From NCBI RefSeq assembly GCF_001655675.1, contig NZ_LYRP01000022.1:434001-498000 (forward strand): a stretch of DNA of 64,000 bases. The letters are read 5' to 3'. The stretch's first letter is position 1, and each line of letters begins with the position of its first letter. This DNA comes from Mangrovibacter phragmitis (GTDB lineage: Bacteria; Pseudomonadota; Gammaproteobacteria; Enterobacterales; Enterobacteriaceae). Under the pieces are notes generated by a model, which saw only the letters and a list, made by a program, of their open reading frames with translations, was not told where the DNA came from and did not search any database. Position numbers and translations under genes: made by a program. This document shows, one piece after another, positions 30,281 to 40,915 of this stretch.

Positions 30281-32728
30281 GTGTCGTTATTACCTGTTGC
30301 AGAAGTTGTGGATGAGCTGGTTTGTGCGCTGAACACGGCACCGCAGGTTTTGCTGAATGCGCCTACCGGTGCAGGTAAATCGACATGGCTGCCACTGCAA
30401 TTATTGGCGCATTTTCGCGCTAAAGGGCGGATTATCTTGCTTGAGCCCCGCAGGCTGGCCGCGCGCAACGTCGCGCAGCGTCTTGCCGAATTGTTGGGTG
30501 AAGAACCGGGGGAGACAGTTGGTTACCGCATGCGGGCGCAAACCTGCGTTGGCCCGCGTACGGTGCTGGAAGTCGTCACGGAAGGGATTCTCACGCGCAT
30601 GATTCAGCAGGATCCTGAGCTTAGCGGTGTGGCGCTGGTCATACTGGATGAATTTCACGAGCGTAGTCTTCAGGCTGATATGGCTCTGGCGTTATTGCTG
30701 GATGTTCAAACGGGGTTGCGTGACGACCTGCGGGTACTGATTATGTCGGCAACCCTGGATGATGAACGTCTGAGCACTTGTTTACCTGATGCGCCAGTGG
30801 TGGTTTCGCAGGGGCGTGCTTTTCCCGTCGAGCGCCGTTACCAGGCTCTGGCCAGCCATATCCCTTTTGATGTGGCTGTTGCCCGTGCAGTGAGCCAGTT
30901 ATTACGGGAAGAAGCGGGCTCTTTGTTGTTGTTTTTGCCCGGTGTTGGTGAAATTCAGCGTGTGCAGGAGGCCTTGTCATCTCTTATTAGTGATGATGTG
31001 GTGTTGTGTCCTTTGTATGGCGCATTACCGCTGTCAGAACAACGCAAAGCGATTCTTCCTGCCGGAGAAGGTTTAAGAAAGGTGGTGCTGGCAACCAATA
31101 TTGCTGAAACCAGTCTGACGATTGAAGGCATACGGCTGGTGGTGGACAGCGCTCAGGAGCGTGCAGCCCGGTTTGATATCCGTACCGGATTAACGCGTCT
31201 GGAAACGCTGCGTATTAGTCAGGCTTCTATGACTCAACGCGCTGGTCGTGCCGGGCGGCTTGAGCCGGGTATTTGTGTCCATTTGACCAGCAAAGAGCAG
31301 GCAGAACGGGCACCACTACAAAGCGAACCTGATATTCTGCACAGCGATATGAGTGGGCTGTTGCTGGAGCTTGCACAATGGGGCTGCCATGATGTTACAG
31401 CGTTGACCTGGCTGGATGCGCCCCCACATGCTGCGGTAACAGCTGCGCAAACCTTACTACAACTGTTAGGTGTTATGGATGCGCAATGGCGGCTCACTGA
31501 ACTGGGGCGCCAGGTTGCTGCCTGTGGTGTTGAGCCGCGCGCCGGTGTGATGCTGGCTAATGCGCGAGATGCAGATGAGCGTGCGACAGCGGCAAAATTA
31601 GTGGCAATTATAGAAGAACCACCCAGAGGCGCTGATGGTGATTTGAATACTTTACTGTACCGCAACACGCCTCAGTGGAACCAACGCGCCCGGCAATTGT
31701 TACAGCGTGTCCACAGGAAAGAACCCGTAGGTGAAGTGAATAGCCAGTGTGCAACCCGGTTGTTGGCTTTGGCTTATGCTGACCGTATCGCCAGGCGGCG
31801 GGGGCAGAGTGGGCGCTATCAACTGGCGAATGGTATGGGGGCAATGCTGGACCAGGATAATGCACTGCACCGCTATGACTGGCTGGTCGCTGTGAGTCTG
31901 TTACAGGGCAACCAGTCACCCGATGCCCGGATCCTGCTTGCGCTGCCGCTGGATATTGACGCTGTACAGGCAGAAATGGGGCACCTGGTTGCAGTGCGCG
32001 ACAGTGTGGAATGGCATGAAGAGCAGGGAACATTGCGCGCTATTCGCCGTTGGCAAATTGGTGAGTTGGTGGTGAAGAGCCAGCCACTTGCCAGGCCTTC
32101 TCAGGCGGATATGACTCAGGCGATTTTGAATGGCATACGTGATAAAGGTTTGTCCGCCCTGAACTGGACTGAAGCGTCACAACAAATGCGGGTGCGAATT
32201 GCCTGTGCGGCGAACTGGTTGCCCGAGTACAACTGGCCGTGTGTGGATGATGACGCATTATTGGCAAATATTGACACCTGGCTGGCACCGGAAATTCAAC
32301 AGATTAGTTCTCGACAGGCTTTGCTGAATGTGGATTTAGTTAAAGCTCTTTGCAATTTACTGGACTGGTCATTACGTCAACGTCTGGATAGTGAGCTACC
32401 AACTCATTACACTGTGCCCACCGGGAGTCGGGTTGCCATTCGTTATTTTAGTGATAAACCCCCAATACTCTCGGTAAGAATGCAGGAAATGTATGGCGAA
32501 GCTGTGACCCCATGTATTGCACAGAATCGTGTTCCGCTAACACTGGAACTGCTTTCACCGGCAATGCGCCCGCTGCAGGTAACCAGTGATTTGAGCGGGT
32601 TCTGGCAAGGGGCGTATCGGGAGGTCCAAAAAGAGATGAAAGGGCGTTATCCCAAGCATCTCTGGCCGGACTCACCCGCGACAACTGCGCCGACCCGCAG
32701 GACGAAAAAGTACCAACCGCCAGTCTGA
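30281..32728 (+). CDS. hrpB: DEAH-box ATP-dependent helicase HrpB
   Basis: This 815-residue DExH-type helicase has [10 protein letters not shown]-like Walker A ([10 protein letters not shown]), a Walker B box (LDEFHERS), SAT (IMSATLDD), motif V ([13 protein letters not shown]) and QRAGRAGR, followed by ratchet and HrpB-specific C-terminal domains ending [10 protein letters not shown]. Its cellular substrate is unknown. The start is GTG at 30281 with GGAG 6 nt upstream, matching E. coli MSSLPVA. Longer in-frame starts would overlap thpR and encode no conserved residues. Confidence 0.95.
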   Translation: MSLLPVAEVVDELVCALNTAPQVLLNAPTGAGKSTWLPLQLLAHFRAKGRIILLEPRRLAARNVAQRLAELLGEEPGETVGYRMRAQTCVGPRTVLEVVTEGILTRMIQQDPELSGVALVILDEFHERSLQADMALALLLDVQTGLRDDLRVLIMSATLDDERLSTCLPDAPVVVSQGRAFPVERRYQALASHIPFDVAVARAVSQLLREEAGSLLLFLPGVGEIQRVQEALSSLISDDVVLCPLYGALPLSEQRKAILPAGEGLRKVVLATNIAETSLTIEGIRLVVDSAQERAARFDIRTGLTRLETLRISQASMTQRAGRAGRLEPGICVHLTSKEQAERAPLQSEPDILHSDMSGLLLELAQWGCHDVTALTWLDAPPHAAVTAAQTLLQLLGVMDAQWRLTELGRQVAACGVEPRAGVMLANARDADERATAAKLVAIIEEPPRGADGDLNTLLYRNTPQWNQRARQLLQRVHRKEPVGEVNSQCATRLLALAYADRIARRRGQSGRYQLANGMGAMLDQDNALHRYDWLVAVSLLQGNQSPDARILLALPLDIDAVQAEMGHLVAVRDSVEWHEEQGTLRAIRRWQIGELVVKSQPLARPSQADMTQAILNGIRDKGLSALNWTEASQQMRVRIACAANWLPEYNWPCVDDDALLANIDTWLAPEIQQISSRQALLNVDLVKALCNLLDWSLRQRLDSELPTHYTVPTGSRVAIRYFSDKPPILSVRMQEMYGEAVTPCIAQNRVPLTLELLSPAMRPLQVTSDLSGFWQGAYREVQKEMKGRYPKHLWPDSPATTAPTRRTKKYQPPV

Positions 32729-32792
32729 ATCAGGCGGTTATCTGTTTTTTGAGAGATTTCTTGTTTCAGAATTGGCGCAAGCAATGAGAATC

Positions 32793-32817
32793 AAACGCCT
32801 GCGCCTGGCGTTTTTTT
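32793..32817 (+). terminator. Intrinsic terminator between hrpB and mrcB
   Basis: AAACGCC and GGCGTTT form a perfect 7-bp stem with a 7-nt loop, ending in a run of T residues that abuts the mrcB ribosome binding site (GGAG at 32818). mrcB translation may be affected by the fold if transcripts read through. Confidence 0.85.
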
Positions 32818-32828
32818 GGAGAAAAAGC

Positions 32829-35384
32829 ATGGCGGGGAATGACCGCGAACCAATCGGACGTAAACCCAAATCTGGCCGTCCTTCAAAACCGAAAGCAAGC
32901 CGTCGCGGGCATCGGGATGATGATTACGATGACGAATACGACGATTACGACGATGAGTATGAGGACGAAGACGAGGAGCCCATGCCGAGTAAACGGAAAG
33001 GTAAGAAAAAGAGCCCTCCGGGCAAAAAGCGCTGGTTGCTGTGGTTACTGGTAAAACTGTTCATTGTTTTTGCAGTGATTGTCGCTGCATATGGGGTTTA
33101 CCTCGACCAGAAAATCCGCAGCCGTATTGACGGGCAGGTTTGGCAATTACCGGCAGCCGTTTATGGCCGCATGGTAAACCTGGAACCCGATATGCCCACC
33201 AGCAAAAAAGAGATGATCAATTTGCTGGAAGCAACGCAATACCGTCAGGTGACGCGGATGACGCGCCCTGGTGAGTTTACTGTCCAGGCGAACAGTATTG
33301 AGATGATCCGCCGTCCATTTGATTTCCCTGATGGCAAGGAAGGTCAGGTACGGGCACGTCTGGTGTTTAATGGTGATCACCTGGATTCCATCCAGAACAT
33401 GGACAATGGCCGCAGTTTTGGTCTGTTGCGTCTCGACCCGCGTCTGATAACCATGCTGTCTTCGCCCAATGGTGAAGAACGCTTGTTTGTGAAACGCTCA
33501 GGCTTCCCTGACCTGCTGGTGGACACGCTGATTGCCACAGAAGATCGGCATTTCTATGAACATGACGGGATAAGCCTGTACTCCATTGGCCGTGCGTTTA
33601 TCGCGAATATTACTGCCGGGCGTGCTGTTCAGGGGGGGAGTACTCTGACGCAGCAGTTGGTCAAAAACCTGTTTTTGACCAATGAGCGTTCTTTGTGGCG
33701 TAAGGCCAATGAAGCCTATATGGCGCTGATTATGGACGCCCGCTACAGCAAAGACCGTATTCTGGAACTCTACCTGAATGAAGTCTATCTGGGGCAGAGT
33801 GGCAATAATGAGATTCGCGGTTTCCCGCTTGCCAGCCTGTATTACTTTGGCCGACCGGTAGAAGAGCTGAGCCTGGATCAACAGGCGTTGCTGGTTGGTA
33901 TGGTGAAAGGGGCGTCATTGTATAATCCGTGGAGCCGGCCAAAACTGGCACTGGAGCGGCGTAATATCGTATTGCGCTTGTTGCAGGAGCAGAAAGTTAT
34001 TGACCAGGATCTCTATAACACGCTAAGTGCGCGCCCGTTAGGTGTGCAGCCGCGTGGTGGTGTGATTTCACCACAGCCTGCGTTTATGCAACTGGTTAAA
34101 CAGGAGTTACAGCAGAAACTGGGCGACAAGGTCAAAGATCTCTCCGGGGTGAAAATTTTCACGACATTTGATCAGGTTTCCCAGGATGCCGCAGAAAAAG
34201 CAGTGACCGAAGGGATCCCACAATTACGTAAACAACGTAAATTGAGCGATCTGGAAACGGCGATGGTTGTTGTCGACCGCTTCACAGGGGAAGTTCGGGC
34301 GATTGTTGGTGGAGCGAATCCTCAGTTTGCCGGGTATAACCGCGCGCTTCAGGCACGTCGCTCTATTGGTTCTTTGGCAAAACCGGCTACATACCTGACG
34401 GCACTGAGTCAGCCTAATCAGTATCGCCTGAATACCTGGATTGCTGATGCGCCTATCACTTTGCGTTTATCCAATGGCCAAACCTGGTCGCCGCAAAACG
34501 ATGATAAGCGCTTCAGCGGGCAGGTGATGTTGGTGGATGCGCTCACGCGTTCAATGAACGTGCCGACGGTTAACCTGGGGATGACGCTGGGCCTGTCTTC
34601 TATTGTTGATACCTGGCAAAAACTGGGAGTGTCCAAAGACCAACTGACACCGGTACCAGCGATGTTGCTGGGTGCATTGAACCTTACCCCGATTGAGGTG
34701 GCACAGGCATTCCAGACCATTGCCAGCGGTGGAAACCGGGCAACATTATCCGTATTACGTTCTGTAATTGGTGAAGATGGTACTGTGCTGTATCAGAGCT
34801 TCCCGCAGGCGGAACGGGCTGTACCGGCTCAGGCTGCCTATCTGACGCTCTATACCATGCAACAGGTGGTTAGCCGTGGTACCGGCCATGCACTGAGTTT
34901 GAAGTTCCCGAAACTGCATTTGGCCGGTAAAACCGGGACGACGAACAATCTGGTGGATAGCTGGTTTGCGGGGATTGATGGCCGTGAGGTCGTGATTACC
35001 TGGCTTGGCCGTGATAATAACCAGCCAACACGTTTTTATGGTTCAAGTGGGGCAATGACGCTGTATCAGCGCTATCTCAGTAATGAGTCGCCAATGCCGC
35101 TGGATTTGGTGCCACCTGAGGACATTGTCGACATGAGCGTGGACGATATGGGGCAGTTCCAGTGCAACGGTGGTGGTGTACGTACATTACCGGTCTGGAC
35201 CACCGACCCGTCAGTGCTGTGCCAGCAGTCTCAGCCAATGTCTCAGCAACCACCTGCGGCTGATGGGCAGCAAGGGCAACCGTCCCAACAACCGCAGCAA
35301 CCGCAACAGCAGCAACAGCCTCAACAACAACAGAAGAATGATGGTGTGGCTGGCTGGATAAAAGAAATGTTCGGCAGTAATTAA
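32829..35384 (+). CDS. mrcB: Bifunctional penicillin-binding protein 1B
   Basis: It polymerises and cross-links peptidoglycan at the inner membrane. From 32829 it has 851 residues (E. coli: 844). A very acidic cytoplasmic tail (about 29-50, mostly Asp, Tyr and Glu) precedes a basic stretch and one transmembrane helix (about 67-88). Then come the UB2H domain, the GT51 transglycosylase (catalytic Glu in [11 protein letters not shown]) and the transpeptidase (SIGSLAKP nucleophile, KTGTT). The C-terminus is unusually Gln/Pro-rich. Met52 (EEPMPSK) matches the internal start of the short E. coli isoform. A longer in-frame start would cross the terminator. Confidence 0.96.
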   Translation: MAGNDREPIGRKPKSGRPSKPKASRRGHRDDDYDDEYDDYDDEYEDEDEEPMPSKRKGKKKSPPGKKRWLLWLLVKLFIVFAVIVAAYGVYLDQKIRSRIDGQVWQLPAAVYGRMVNLEPDMPTSKKEMINLLEATQYRQVTRMTRPGEFTVQANSIEMIRRPFDFPDGKEGQVRARLVFNGDHLDSIQNMDNGRSFGLLRLDPRLITMLSSPNGEERLFVKRSGFPDLLVDTLIATEDRHFYEHDGISLYSIGRAFIANITAGRAVQGGSTLTQQLVKNLFLTNERSLWRKANEAYMALIMDARYSKDRILELYLNEVYLGQSGNNEIRGFPLASLYYFGRPVEELSLDQQALLVGMVKGASLYNPWSRPKLALERRNIVLRLLQEQKVIDQDLYNTLSARPLGVQPRGGVISPQPAFMQLVKQELQQKLGDKVKDLSGVKIFTTFDQVSQDAAEKAVTEGIPQLRKQRKLSDLETAMVVVDRFTGEVRAIVGGANPQFAGYNRALQARRSIGSLAKPATYLTALSQPNQYRLNTWIADAPITLRLSNGQTWSPQNDDKRFSGQVMLVDALTRSMNVPTVNLGMTLGLSSIVDTWQKLGVSKDQLTPVPAMLLGALNLTPIEVAQAFQTIASGGNRATLSVLRSVIGEDGTVLYQSFPQAERAVPAQAAYLTLYTMQQVVSRGTGHALSLKFPKLHLAGKTGTTNNLVDSWFAGIDGREVVITWLGRDNNQPTRFYGSSGAMTLYQRYLSNESPMPLDLVPPEDIVDMSVDDMGQFQCNGGGVRTLPVWTTDPSVLCQQSQPMSQQPPAADGQQGQPSQQPQQPQQQQQPQQQQKNDGVAGWIKEMFGSN

Positions 35385-35390
35385 CCATAC

Positions 35391-35457
35391 AGCCCCTGTA
35401 CAATGGCATACTGTTTTCCCATTTTAGTTATGGGGAAGCAGTCGACATACAGGGGCT
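35391..35457 (+). terminator. Long two-part stem-loop after mrcB
   Basis: AGCCCCTGTA (35391-35400) pairs perfectly with TACAGGGGCT (35448-35457). Inside, ACTGTTTTCCCAT pairs with ATGGGGAAGCAGT if G-U pairs are allowed, with a 7-nt loop. The stem is followed by TTTCTCTT, a poor T-tract. It may be the mrcB terminator or a structured 3' UTR. Confidence 0.55.
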
Positions 35458-35574
35458 TTCTCTTACTAATACTGTAAAACGTAATACAGTCAGTGGTCAG
35501 AAGGGAAAATCTGGCTATATGTAAACCCGCCATTCAGGCTTGCTTCAGGCTGCCCAGTTCGCATATTATTCATC

Positions 35575-35593
35575 GATTATAATAATAATTCTC
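35575..35593. promoter_or_regulatory. Fur-like box upstream of fhuC
   Basis: GATTATAATAATAATTCTC matches the 19-bp Fur consensus at 15 positions. It lies 116 bp before the fhuC start, where the promoter of an fhuCDB operon without fhuA would be expected. Confidence 0.6.
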
Positions 35594-35709
35594 GTTTGCG
35601 TTCCTGTTTTCACTTGTCGGGGGCGTGATACTCACCGGGAATTCATTATATTACCGGGTGTTGCTGCACCGTTTTTTAATTCATACACCGTCAGGGCGAC
35701 GTTGGCACC

Positions 35710-36510
35710 ATGCAGGATACACAGAACACAACAACTCCTATCACTTTCAGCCTTGATAATGTTACGTTTCGGGTGCCCGGGCGTACATTACTTCACCCGC
35801 TGAGTCTGGCTTTTCCGGAAGGTAAAGTTACTGGTCTGATAGGCCACAATGGCTCAGGAAAATCAACATTGTTGAAAATGTTAGGGCGCCACCAAACACC
35901 GAGTGAAGGGCAGATAACACTGGGTAATGCGCCACTGGAAACATGGAACAGTAAGGCATGTGCGCGGCGTGTTGCATATTTGCCACAACAGTTACCAGCA
36001 GCTGAAGGGATGACCGTTCGGGAACTGGTTGCGATAGGGCGTTATCCCTGGCATGGCGCGTTAGGGCGGTTTAGTGCCGAAGACCGGCAACATGTCGAAG
36101 ACGCAATCGCCCTGGTTGGCTTGAAACCCTTTGCCCAACGCCTGGTAGATAGCTTGTCTGGTGGTGAACGCCAGCGGGCATGGATAGCGATGATGGTGGC
36201 GCAAAACAGTCAGTGTTTGTTGCTTGATGAACCCACCTCTGCGCTGGATATTGCTCATCAGGTTGAAGTGCTGGCACTGATTCACCGGCTCAGTGAACAA
36301 CGTGGTTTAACTGTGATTGCGGTGCTGCATGATATCAATATGGCGGCCAGGTATTGCGACTATTTAGTCGCACTGCGCGGTGGGCAGATGATTGCTCAGG
36401 GAGAACCTGAACACATCATGCAACCTGAAACGCTGTCCATGATTTACGGTATTCCCATGGGAACCTTGTCTCACCCGGCGGGTGGTGCGCCAGTGAGTTT
36501 TGTTTGCTGA
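35710..36510 (+). CDS. fhuC: Ferric hydroxamate ABC transporter ATPase
   Basis: This is the ATP-binding subunit for ferrichrome-type siderophore import across the inner membrane. It has Walker A GHNGSGKST, the signature LSGGERQR, LLLDEPTSALD and the H-loop AVLHDINMA; 266 residues (E. coli: 265). It leads a tight operon, with its stop overlapping the fhuD ATG (TGATG). Unlike E. coli, fhuA does not precede it. Confidence 0.96.
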   Translation: MQDTQNTTTPITFSLDNVTFRVPGRTLLHPLSLAFPEGKVTGLIGHNGSGKSTLLKMLGRHQTPSEGQITLGNAPLETWNSKACARRVAYLPQQLPAAEGMTVRELVAIGRYPWHGALGRFSAEDRQHVEDAIALVGLKPFAQRLVDSLSGGERQRAWIAMMVAQNSQCLLLDEPTSALDIAHQVEVLALIHRLSEQRGLTVIAVLHDINMAARYCDYLVALRGGQMIAQGEPEHIMQPETLSMIYGIPMGTLSHPAGGAPVSFVC

Positions 36511-37403
36511 TGAAATCGTTATTCTCTTCTTTATCCCGCCGTCAGTTACTCACGCTGATGGCCTCCTCACCGTTATGGCTGAAATCACAGAATGCGCTGG
36601 CGGCACGAATAAATCCTCACCGTGTTGCCGCACTGGAATGGTTACCGGTTGAGTTATTGATTGCACTGGGTGTTACCCCATATGGTGTGGCAGATATTCC
36701 CAATTATCGCCGCTGGGTTAGTGAACCAGCCCTGCCAGACTCGGTTATCGACTTAGGTTTGCGTACTGAACCTAATCTGGAGTTGCTGGCCAGCATGAAG
36801 CCCTCGTTGATTGTCTGGTCTGCGGGATATGGCCCGGCTGCAACGAAATTGTCCCGTATCGCCCCCGGGCAGGGGTTTACTTTTACTGATGGTAAACACC
36901 CGCTGGATGTAGCACGGCGATCTTTAGTCCAGATGGCAGAGTTGCTTGATATGCAGCAGGCTGCGCAAACCCACCTCGGGCAATACGATCAGTTTATTGA
37001 TGGCCTGAGAACGACATTTGCGCACCGGGGGAAACGCCCGGTATTGCTGATGAGCTTACTTGAATCTCACCATGCTTTAGTGCTTGGTAATAACAGCTTA
37101 TTCCAGCAAGTGCTGGATCCGCTGGGTATTGAGAATGCCTGGCAGGGGGAGGTGACTTTTTGGGGCAGTGCGATTGTTGGTGTTGAACGCCTGGCGGATA
37201 TCCGCGATGCAGACGTATTGTGTTTCGGGCATGGCGACAACGCAACTGAACGGGCCATTACCCACACACCTTTATGGCAGTCAATGCCTTTTGTGCGCCA
37301 GAACCGCTTTCATCGGGTTCCTGCGGTCTGGTTTTATGGTGCCACACTCTCAGCCATGCATTTTGGCCGTGTTCTGAGCCAAACGCTGGGGGAGAAAAAG
37401 TGA
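36510..37403 (+). CDS. fhuD: Ferric hydroxamate periplasmic binding protein
   Basis: It binds ferrichrome and related hydroxamates in the periplasm and hands them to FhuB. The 297 residues begin with a signal containing SRRQLLTLM, resembling a twin-arginine motif; E. coli FhuD is a known Tat substrate. The mature protein has the class III binding-protein fold, with conserved ALEWLPVELL and VPAVWFYGATLSAMHF. The start at 36510 overlaps the fhuC stop; an earlier in-frame start would add two residues. Confidence 0.94.
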   Translation: MKSLFSSLSRRQLLTLMASSPLWLKSQNALAARINPHRVAALEWLPVELLIALGVTPYGVADIPNYRRWVSEPALPDSVIDLGLRTEPNLELLASMKPSLIVWSAGYGPAATKLSRIAPGQGFTFTDGKHPLDVARRSLVQMAELLDMQQAAQTHLGQYDQFIDGLRTTFAHRGKRPVLLMSLLESHHALVLGNNSLFQQVLDPLGIENAWQGEVTFWGSAIVGVERLADIRDADVLCFGHGDNATERAITHTPLWQSMPFVRQNRFHRVPAVWFYGATLSAMHFGRVLSQTLGEKK

Positions 37404-39382
37404 CGCGTACTGTGCATATTTCACCTGGCGTGTTTGCTGCCATTCTGTTGTGTGGTACTGGGCTGACTCTGTTTAATTTACAGGCTTTATTGCCTTTGAC
37501 GGACTGGCCTGCCGCATTCTGGTCGCCCTCACCTGATGCAGTCAACCAGATGTTATTCCACTACAGTGCCTTACCTCGCCTGGTGATGTCGCTAATGGTC
37601 GGGGCAGGGCTGGGGCTGGTCGGGGTGTTATTCCAGCAGGTGTTACGCAACCCTCTGGCCGAACCTACCACATTAGGTGTGGCGACCGGGGCACAACTGG
37701 GCATTACTGTGTCTACCTTGTGGGTTTTGCCTGGTGGTGCGCTGGCTCAGCAATTTTCCGCACTGTTTGGTGCCTGCATAGTCGGAGCACTGGTCTTTGG
37801 TGTTGCCTGGGGCAAACGCCTGTCACCGGTTACGCTCATTCTTGCCGGGCTGGTGGTCAGCCTGTATTGCGGTGCGGTGAACCAGCTGTTGGTGATTTTT
37901 CACCATGACCAGTTACAGAGCATGTTTTTGTGGAGCACTGGCGCACTGAATCAGACGGACTGGCTGGGGGTTACCCGGTTATGGCCGGTGCTGGTTGTCG
38001 GTGTACTGATGACCGTGCTATTACTACGCCCATTAACGTTGTTGGGGCTGGATGATGGCGTTGCCCGTAATTTGGGGCTGATGTTGTCACTGGCACGTTT
38101 TGCCACACTTATCCTGGCAACAGGTATCAGTGCAATGCTGGTCAATGCCGTAGGGATTATTGGCTTTATTGGGCTATTTGCACCTCTCCTGGCAAAGCTG
38201 TTGGGTGCCCGCAGGCTGACCAGCCGTTTGTTGCTGGCTCCCGTCATTGGCGCGTTGATTTTATGGCTATCAGACCAGGTGATTGTGTTATTGACCCGGG
38301 AGTGGCGGGAAATATCCACGGGTACTATGACATCGTTGGTTGGTACGCCATTGTTATTATGGTTGCTGCCGCGCCTGCGGTCACTGAACGCGCCGTCTTT
38401 GGCTCAGGGCGACAGTGTGACACCAGAGCGCCAACATGTGGCGTGGTTCGCTCTGGTTGGCGCAGGCATCTTGCTATTACTGACTGGAGTGGCGTTATCA
38501 CTGGGGCGCGGCAGCCATGGCTGGTTTTTTGCCACAGGGCATGAACTGGACACACTGTTGTTCTGGCGTTGGCCGCGCGTATTATCTGCTCTGAGTGCCG
38601 GGTGTATGCTGGCTGCCGCCGGGTGTATTATTCAGCGCCTCACGGGTAATGGCATGGCAAGCCCGGAAGTCCTGGGTATCAGCTCCGGAGCCGCATTCGG
38701 CGTGGTGTTAATGCTGTTTTTTGTTCCTGGTGATGCGTTTGCCTGGTTGCTGCCTGCCGGGTGCCTGGGGGCTGCGGCTACATTAGTAGTGATTTTGTTA
38801 GTTGCCGGCAAAGGCGGATTTTCTCCGCAACGAATGTTGCTGGCCGGGATGGCGCTCAGTACCGCTTTTACGATGTTACTGATGATGCTTCAGGCCAGTG
38901 GTGATCCGCGTATGGCGCAAGTTCTGACCTGGCTTTCTGGTTCAACTTATAATGTTTCTGGGGAGCAGGCTGTCCGGGCAACGGTAATCATGGTTGTGCT
39001 TCTGGCCGTGACACCACTGTGCGGACGCTGGTTGACTGTACTCCCACTGGGAAGTGAAATGTCACGCTCGGTAGGACTGGCACTGACACCTGTGCGCATT
39101 GGCTTATTGCTGTTAGCTGCCGCGCTGACTGCAGCCGCAACGCTGACCATAGGGCCATTAAGTTTTGTCGGTTTGATGGCTCCACATATCACCCGCATGA
39201 TGGGATTTCGCAGGACATTACCACAACTAGTCATTGCTGCGTTGTTAGGTGGGGTGTTGATGATGTCTGCCGACTGGTTGGGCCGCATGTTACTGTTTCC
39301 ATACCAGGTACCTGCCGGGTTACTCGCCACTTTTATTGGCGCGCCCTATTTTGTTTACCTGTTGCGTAAGCAAACTCACTGA
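37400..39382 (+). CDS. fhuB: Ferric hydroxamate ABC permease, double-length
   Basis: This 660-residue permease is two FecCD-type halves fused in one chain (break near residue 330), so a single FhuB replaces the usual dimer. Each half has about ten membrane segments and a coupling motif (GLVGVLFQQVLRNPLAEPTT and AAGCIIQRLTGNGMASPEV). The GTG start at 37400 overlaps the fhuD stop by 4 bp (GTGA) and gives exactly the E. coli length; an upstream start would overlap fhuD by 130 bp. Confidence 0.95.
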   Translation: MTRTVHISPGVFAAILLCGTGLTLFNLQALLPLTDWPAAFWSPSPDAVNQMLFHYSALPRLVMSLMVGAGLGLVGVLFQQVLRNPLAEPTTLGVATGAQLGITVSTLWVLPGGALAQQFSALFGACIVGALVFGVAWGKRLSPVTLILAGLVVSLYCGAVNQLLVIFHHDQLQSMFLWSTGALNQTDWLGVTRLWPVLVVGVLMTVLLLRPLTLLGLDDGVARNLGLMLSLARFATLILATGISAMLVNAVGIIGFIGLFAPLLAKLLGARRLTSRLLLAPVIGALILWLSDQVIVLLTREWREISTGTMTSLVGTPLLLWLLPRLRSLNAPSLAQGDSVTPERQHVAWFALVGAGILLLLTGVALSLGRGSHGWFFATGHELDTLLFWRWPRVLSALSAGCMLAAAGCIIQRLTGNGMASPEVLGISSGAAFGVVLMLFFVPGDAFAWLLPAGCLGAAATLVVILLVAGKGGFSPQRMLLAGMALSTAFTMLLMMLQASGDPRMAQVLTWLSGSTYNVSGEQAVRATVIMVVLLAVTPLCGRWLTVLPLGSEMSRSVGLALTPVRIGLLLLAAALTAAATLTIGPLSFVGLMAPHITRMMGFRRTLPQLVIAALLGGVLMMSADWLGRMLLFPYQVPAGLLATFIGAPYFVYLLRKQTH

Positions 39383-39388
39383 CCTGTG

Positions 39389-39418
39389 AGGCAGCCCGGT
39401 CAGTAAACCAGGCTGCCT
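39389..39418. terminator. Bidirectional hairpin between fhuB and hemL
   Basis: AGGCAGCC and GGCTGCCT form a perfect 8-bp stem across a 14-nt loop between convergent genes. T-tracts on both sides are short, so efficiency is uncertain. Confidence 0.6.
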
Positions 39419-39454
39419 TAACACGCTTACTTTATTGTTTACCTGATTTTATTG

Positions 39455-40738
39455 TCAGGCGAGTTGCGCAAATACATTACGGGCAACATCAATAGTGGCG
39501 TTAATGTCTTCCGGCGTGTGCGCCACAGACATAAAACCGGCTTCAAACGCGGAAGGCGCCAGGTAAATCCCGCCTTCAAGCATCAGGTGGAAGAAGCGTT
39601 TAAACCGCTCAACATCACAGGCCATCACGTCCTGGTAGCAGGTGACAGCGGGCGCATCAGTGAAGAACAGGCCAAACATGCCTCCCACATGGTTTACCAC
39701 GAAAGGAATACCGGCCTGGTCTGCGGCCTCTTTGAGGCCCTCAGCCAGTTGTGTGGTTAAGGTGTCCAGTGTTTCATGCACACCAGGTTGTGCTACCTCG
39801 GTCAGGCAGGCATAACCCGCAGCCATCGCAATCGGGTTACCGGAAAGGGTACCGGCCTGGTACACCGGGCCGGTTGGTGCCAGTGCATCCATGATTTCTC
39901 GCCGTCCGCCAAACGCACCTACCGGCATACCGCCACCAATGATTTTACCCAGGCAGGTTAAGTCTGGTTCAACATTGTAGTAAGACTGAGCGCCCGCCAG
40001 TGCGACACGGAAACCTGTCATCACCTCATCAATTATCAGCAATGCACCAAACTCATCGCACAGTGCACGCAGGCCAGGTAAAAATTCAGGCTGAGGGGGA
40101 ACGCAGTTCATATTGCCAGCGACAGGCTCAACAATAATGCAGGCTATCTCTTGCGGGTATTGTTCAAAGGTCGCACGCACTGAATCCAGTGAGTTGTAAG
40201 TACAGGTCAGCGTATGGCGGGCAAAATCAGCTGGCACACCTGGGGAATTAGGCTGCCCAAGGGTAAGCGCGCCCGAACCGGCTTTCACCAGCAGGCAGTC
40301 TGCGTGCCCATGATAGCAACCTTCAAACTTGATTAGCTTGTCGCGTCCGGTGTACCCTCGGGCAAGGCGGATTGCACTCATTGTTGCTTCTGTTCCTGAG
40401 TTAACCATACGAACCATATCCATGGTTGGCACTAACTCAGTCACCAGTTGCGCCATCTTAACTTCCATTTCAGTTGGTGCACCAAAGCTCAATCCACGTT
40501 GAGCGGCTTCGATCACCGCATTACGGATAGCCGGGTGATTATGGCCAAGTACCATTGGCCCCCAGGAACCCACGTAGTCAATATAGGCTTTACCATCGGC
40601 GTCGTAGAGTCTGGCCCCGTCGGCACGTTCGATAAACAGCGGTACGCCGCCGACGCCTGTAAACGCGCGGACGGGGGAGTTGACGCCACCAGGGATTAAT
40701 TCTCTGGCGGTGGCATACAAGTTTTCTGACTTACTCAT
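39455..40738 (-). CDS. hemL: Glutamate-1-semialdehyde 2,1-aminomutase
   Basis: This PLP enzyme makes 5-aminolevulinate, the precursor of heme, siroheme and cobalamin, from glutamate semialdehyde. The PLP-lysine lies in [13 protein letters not shown] (about residue 265), with [10 protein letters not shown] upstream. The 427 residues compare with 426 in E. coli. The ATG at 40738 has CAGGAG upstream; the TTG just before it is a less likely start. It is divergent from clcA. Confidence 0.97.
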   Translation of the reverse strand: MSKSENLYATARELIPGGVNSPVRAFTGVGGVPLFIERADGARLYDADGKAYIDYVGSWGPMVLGHNHPAIRNAVIEAAQRGLSFGAPTEMEVKMAQLVTELVPTMDMVRMVNSGTEATMSAIRLARGYTGRDKLIKFEGCYHGHADCLLVKAGSGALTLGQPNSPGVPADFARHTLTCTYNSLDSVRATFEQYPQEIACIIVEPVAGNMNCVPPQPEFLPGLRALCDEFGALLIIDEVMTGFRVALAGAQSYYNVEPDLTCLGKIIGGGMPVGAFGGRREIMDALAPTGPVYQAGTLSGNPIAMAAGYACLTEVAQPGVHETLDTLTTQLAEGLKEAADQAGIPFVVNHVGGMFGLFFTDAPAVTCYQDVMACDVERFKRFFHLMLEGGIYLAPSAFEAGFMSVAHTPEDINATIDVARNVFAQLA

Positions 40739-40915
40739 CAATGGACTCCTGAGGGGTATATGTAAGCGTGCGGGTCATTCTAAGTGATTCGGTAAACGTT
40801 ATGAAAGTTTTGCCCGATTGAAACAACACATTATGTATTGATTTGGGACAGGACTAACCCTGGCGGGGCAGGTAGAATGCTGCCTCATTTGTATTACTAA
40901 TTGCACTGACAACTC

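Larger units (their letters stand above)
35385..35709. other. mrcB-fhuC intergenic region lacking fhuA
   Basis: E. coli has the ferrichrome receptor gene fhuA here. No trace of a TonB-dependent receptor is visible in any frame. The 325 bp contain a long stem-loop after mrcB (35391-35457), a smaller inverted repeat ACTGTA/TACAGT (35471-35490) and a Fur-like box (35575-35593). The open frame at 35540-35803 overlaps fhuC out of frame and is unlikely to be real. Confidence 0.75.

Noticed and set aside
35471-35490. ACTGTA/TACAGT inverted repeat resembling a LexA box
   Set aside because: The LexA core is CTGT-N8-ACAG; here the spacing is 10, so it does not fit, and no SOS gene is adjacent.
35540-35803. 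An 87-codon plus-strand frame before fhuC, with a hydrophobic N-terminus
   Set aside because: It starts inside the Fur-like promoter region, overlaps fhuC out of frame and has no supported ribosome binding site. The hydrophobic run comes from the AT-rich Fur box.
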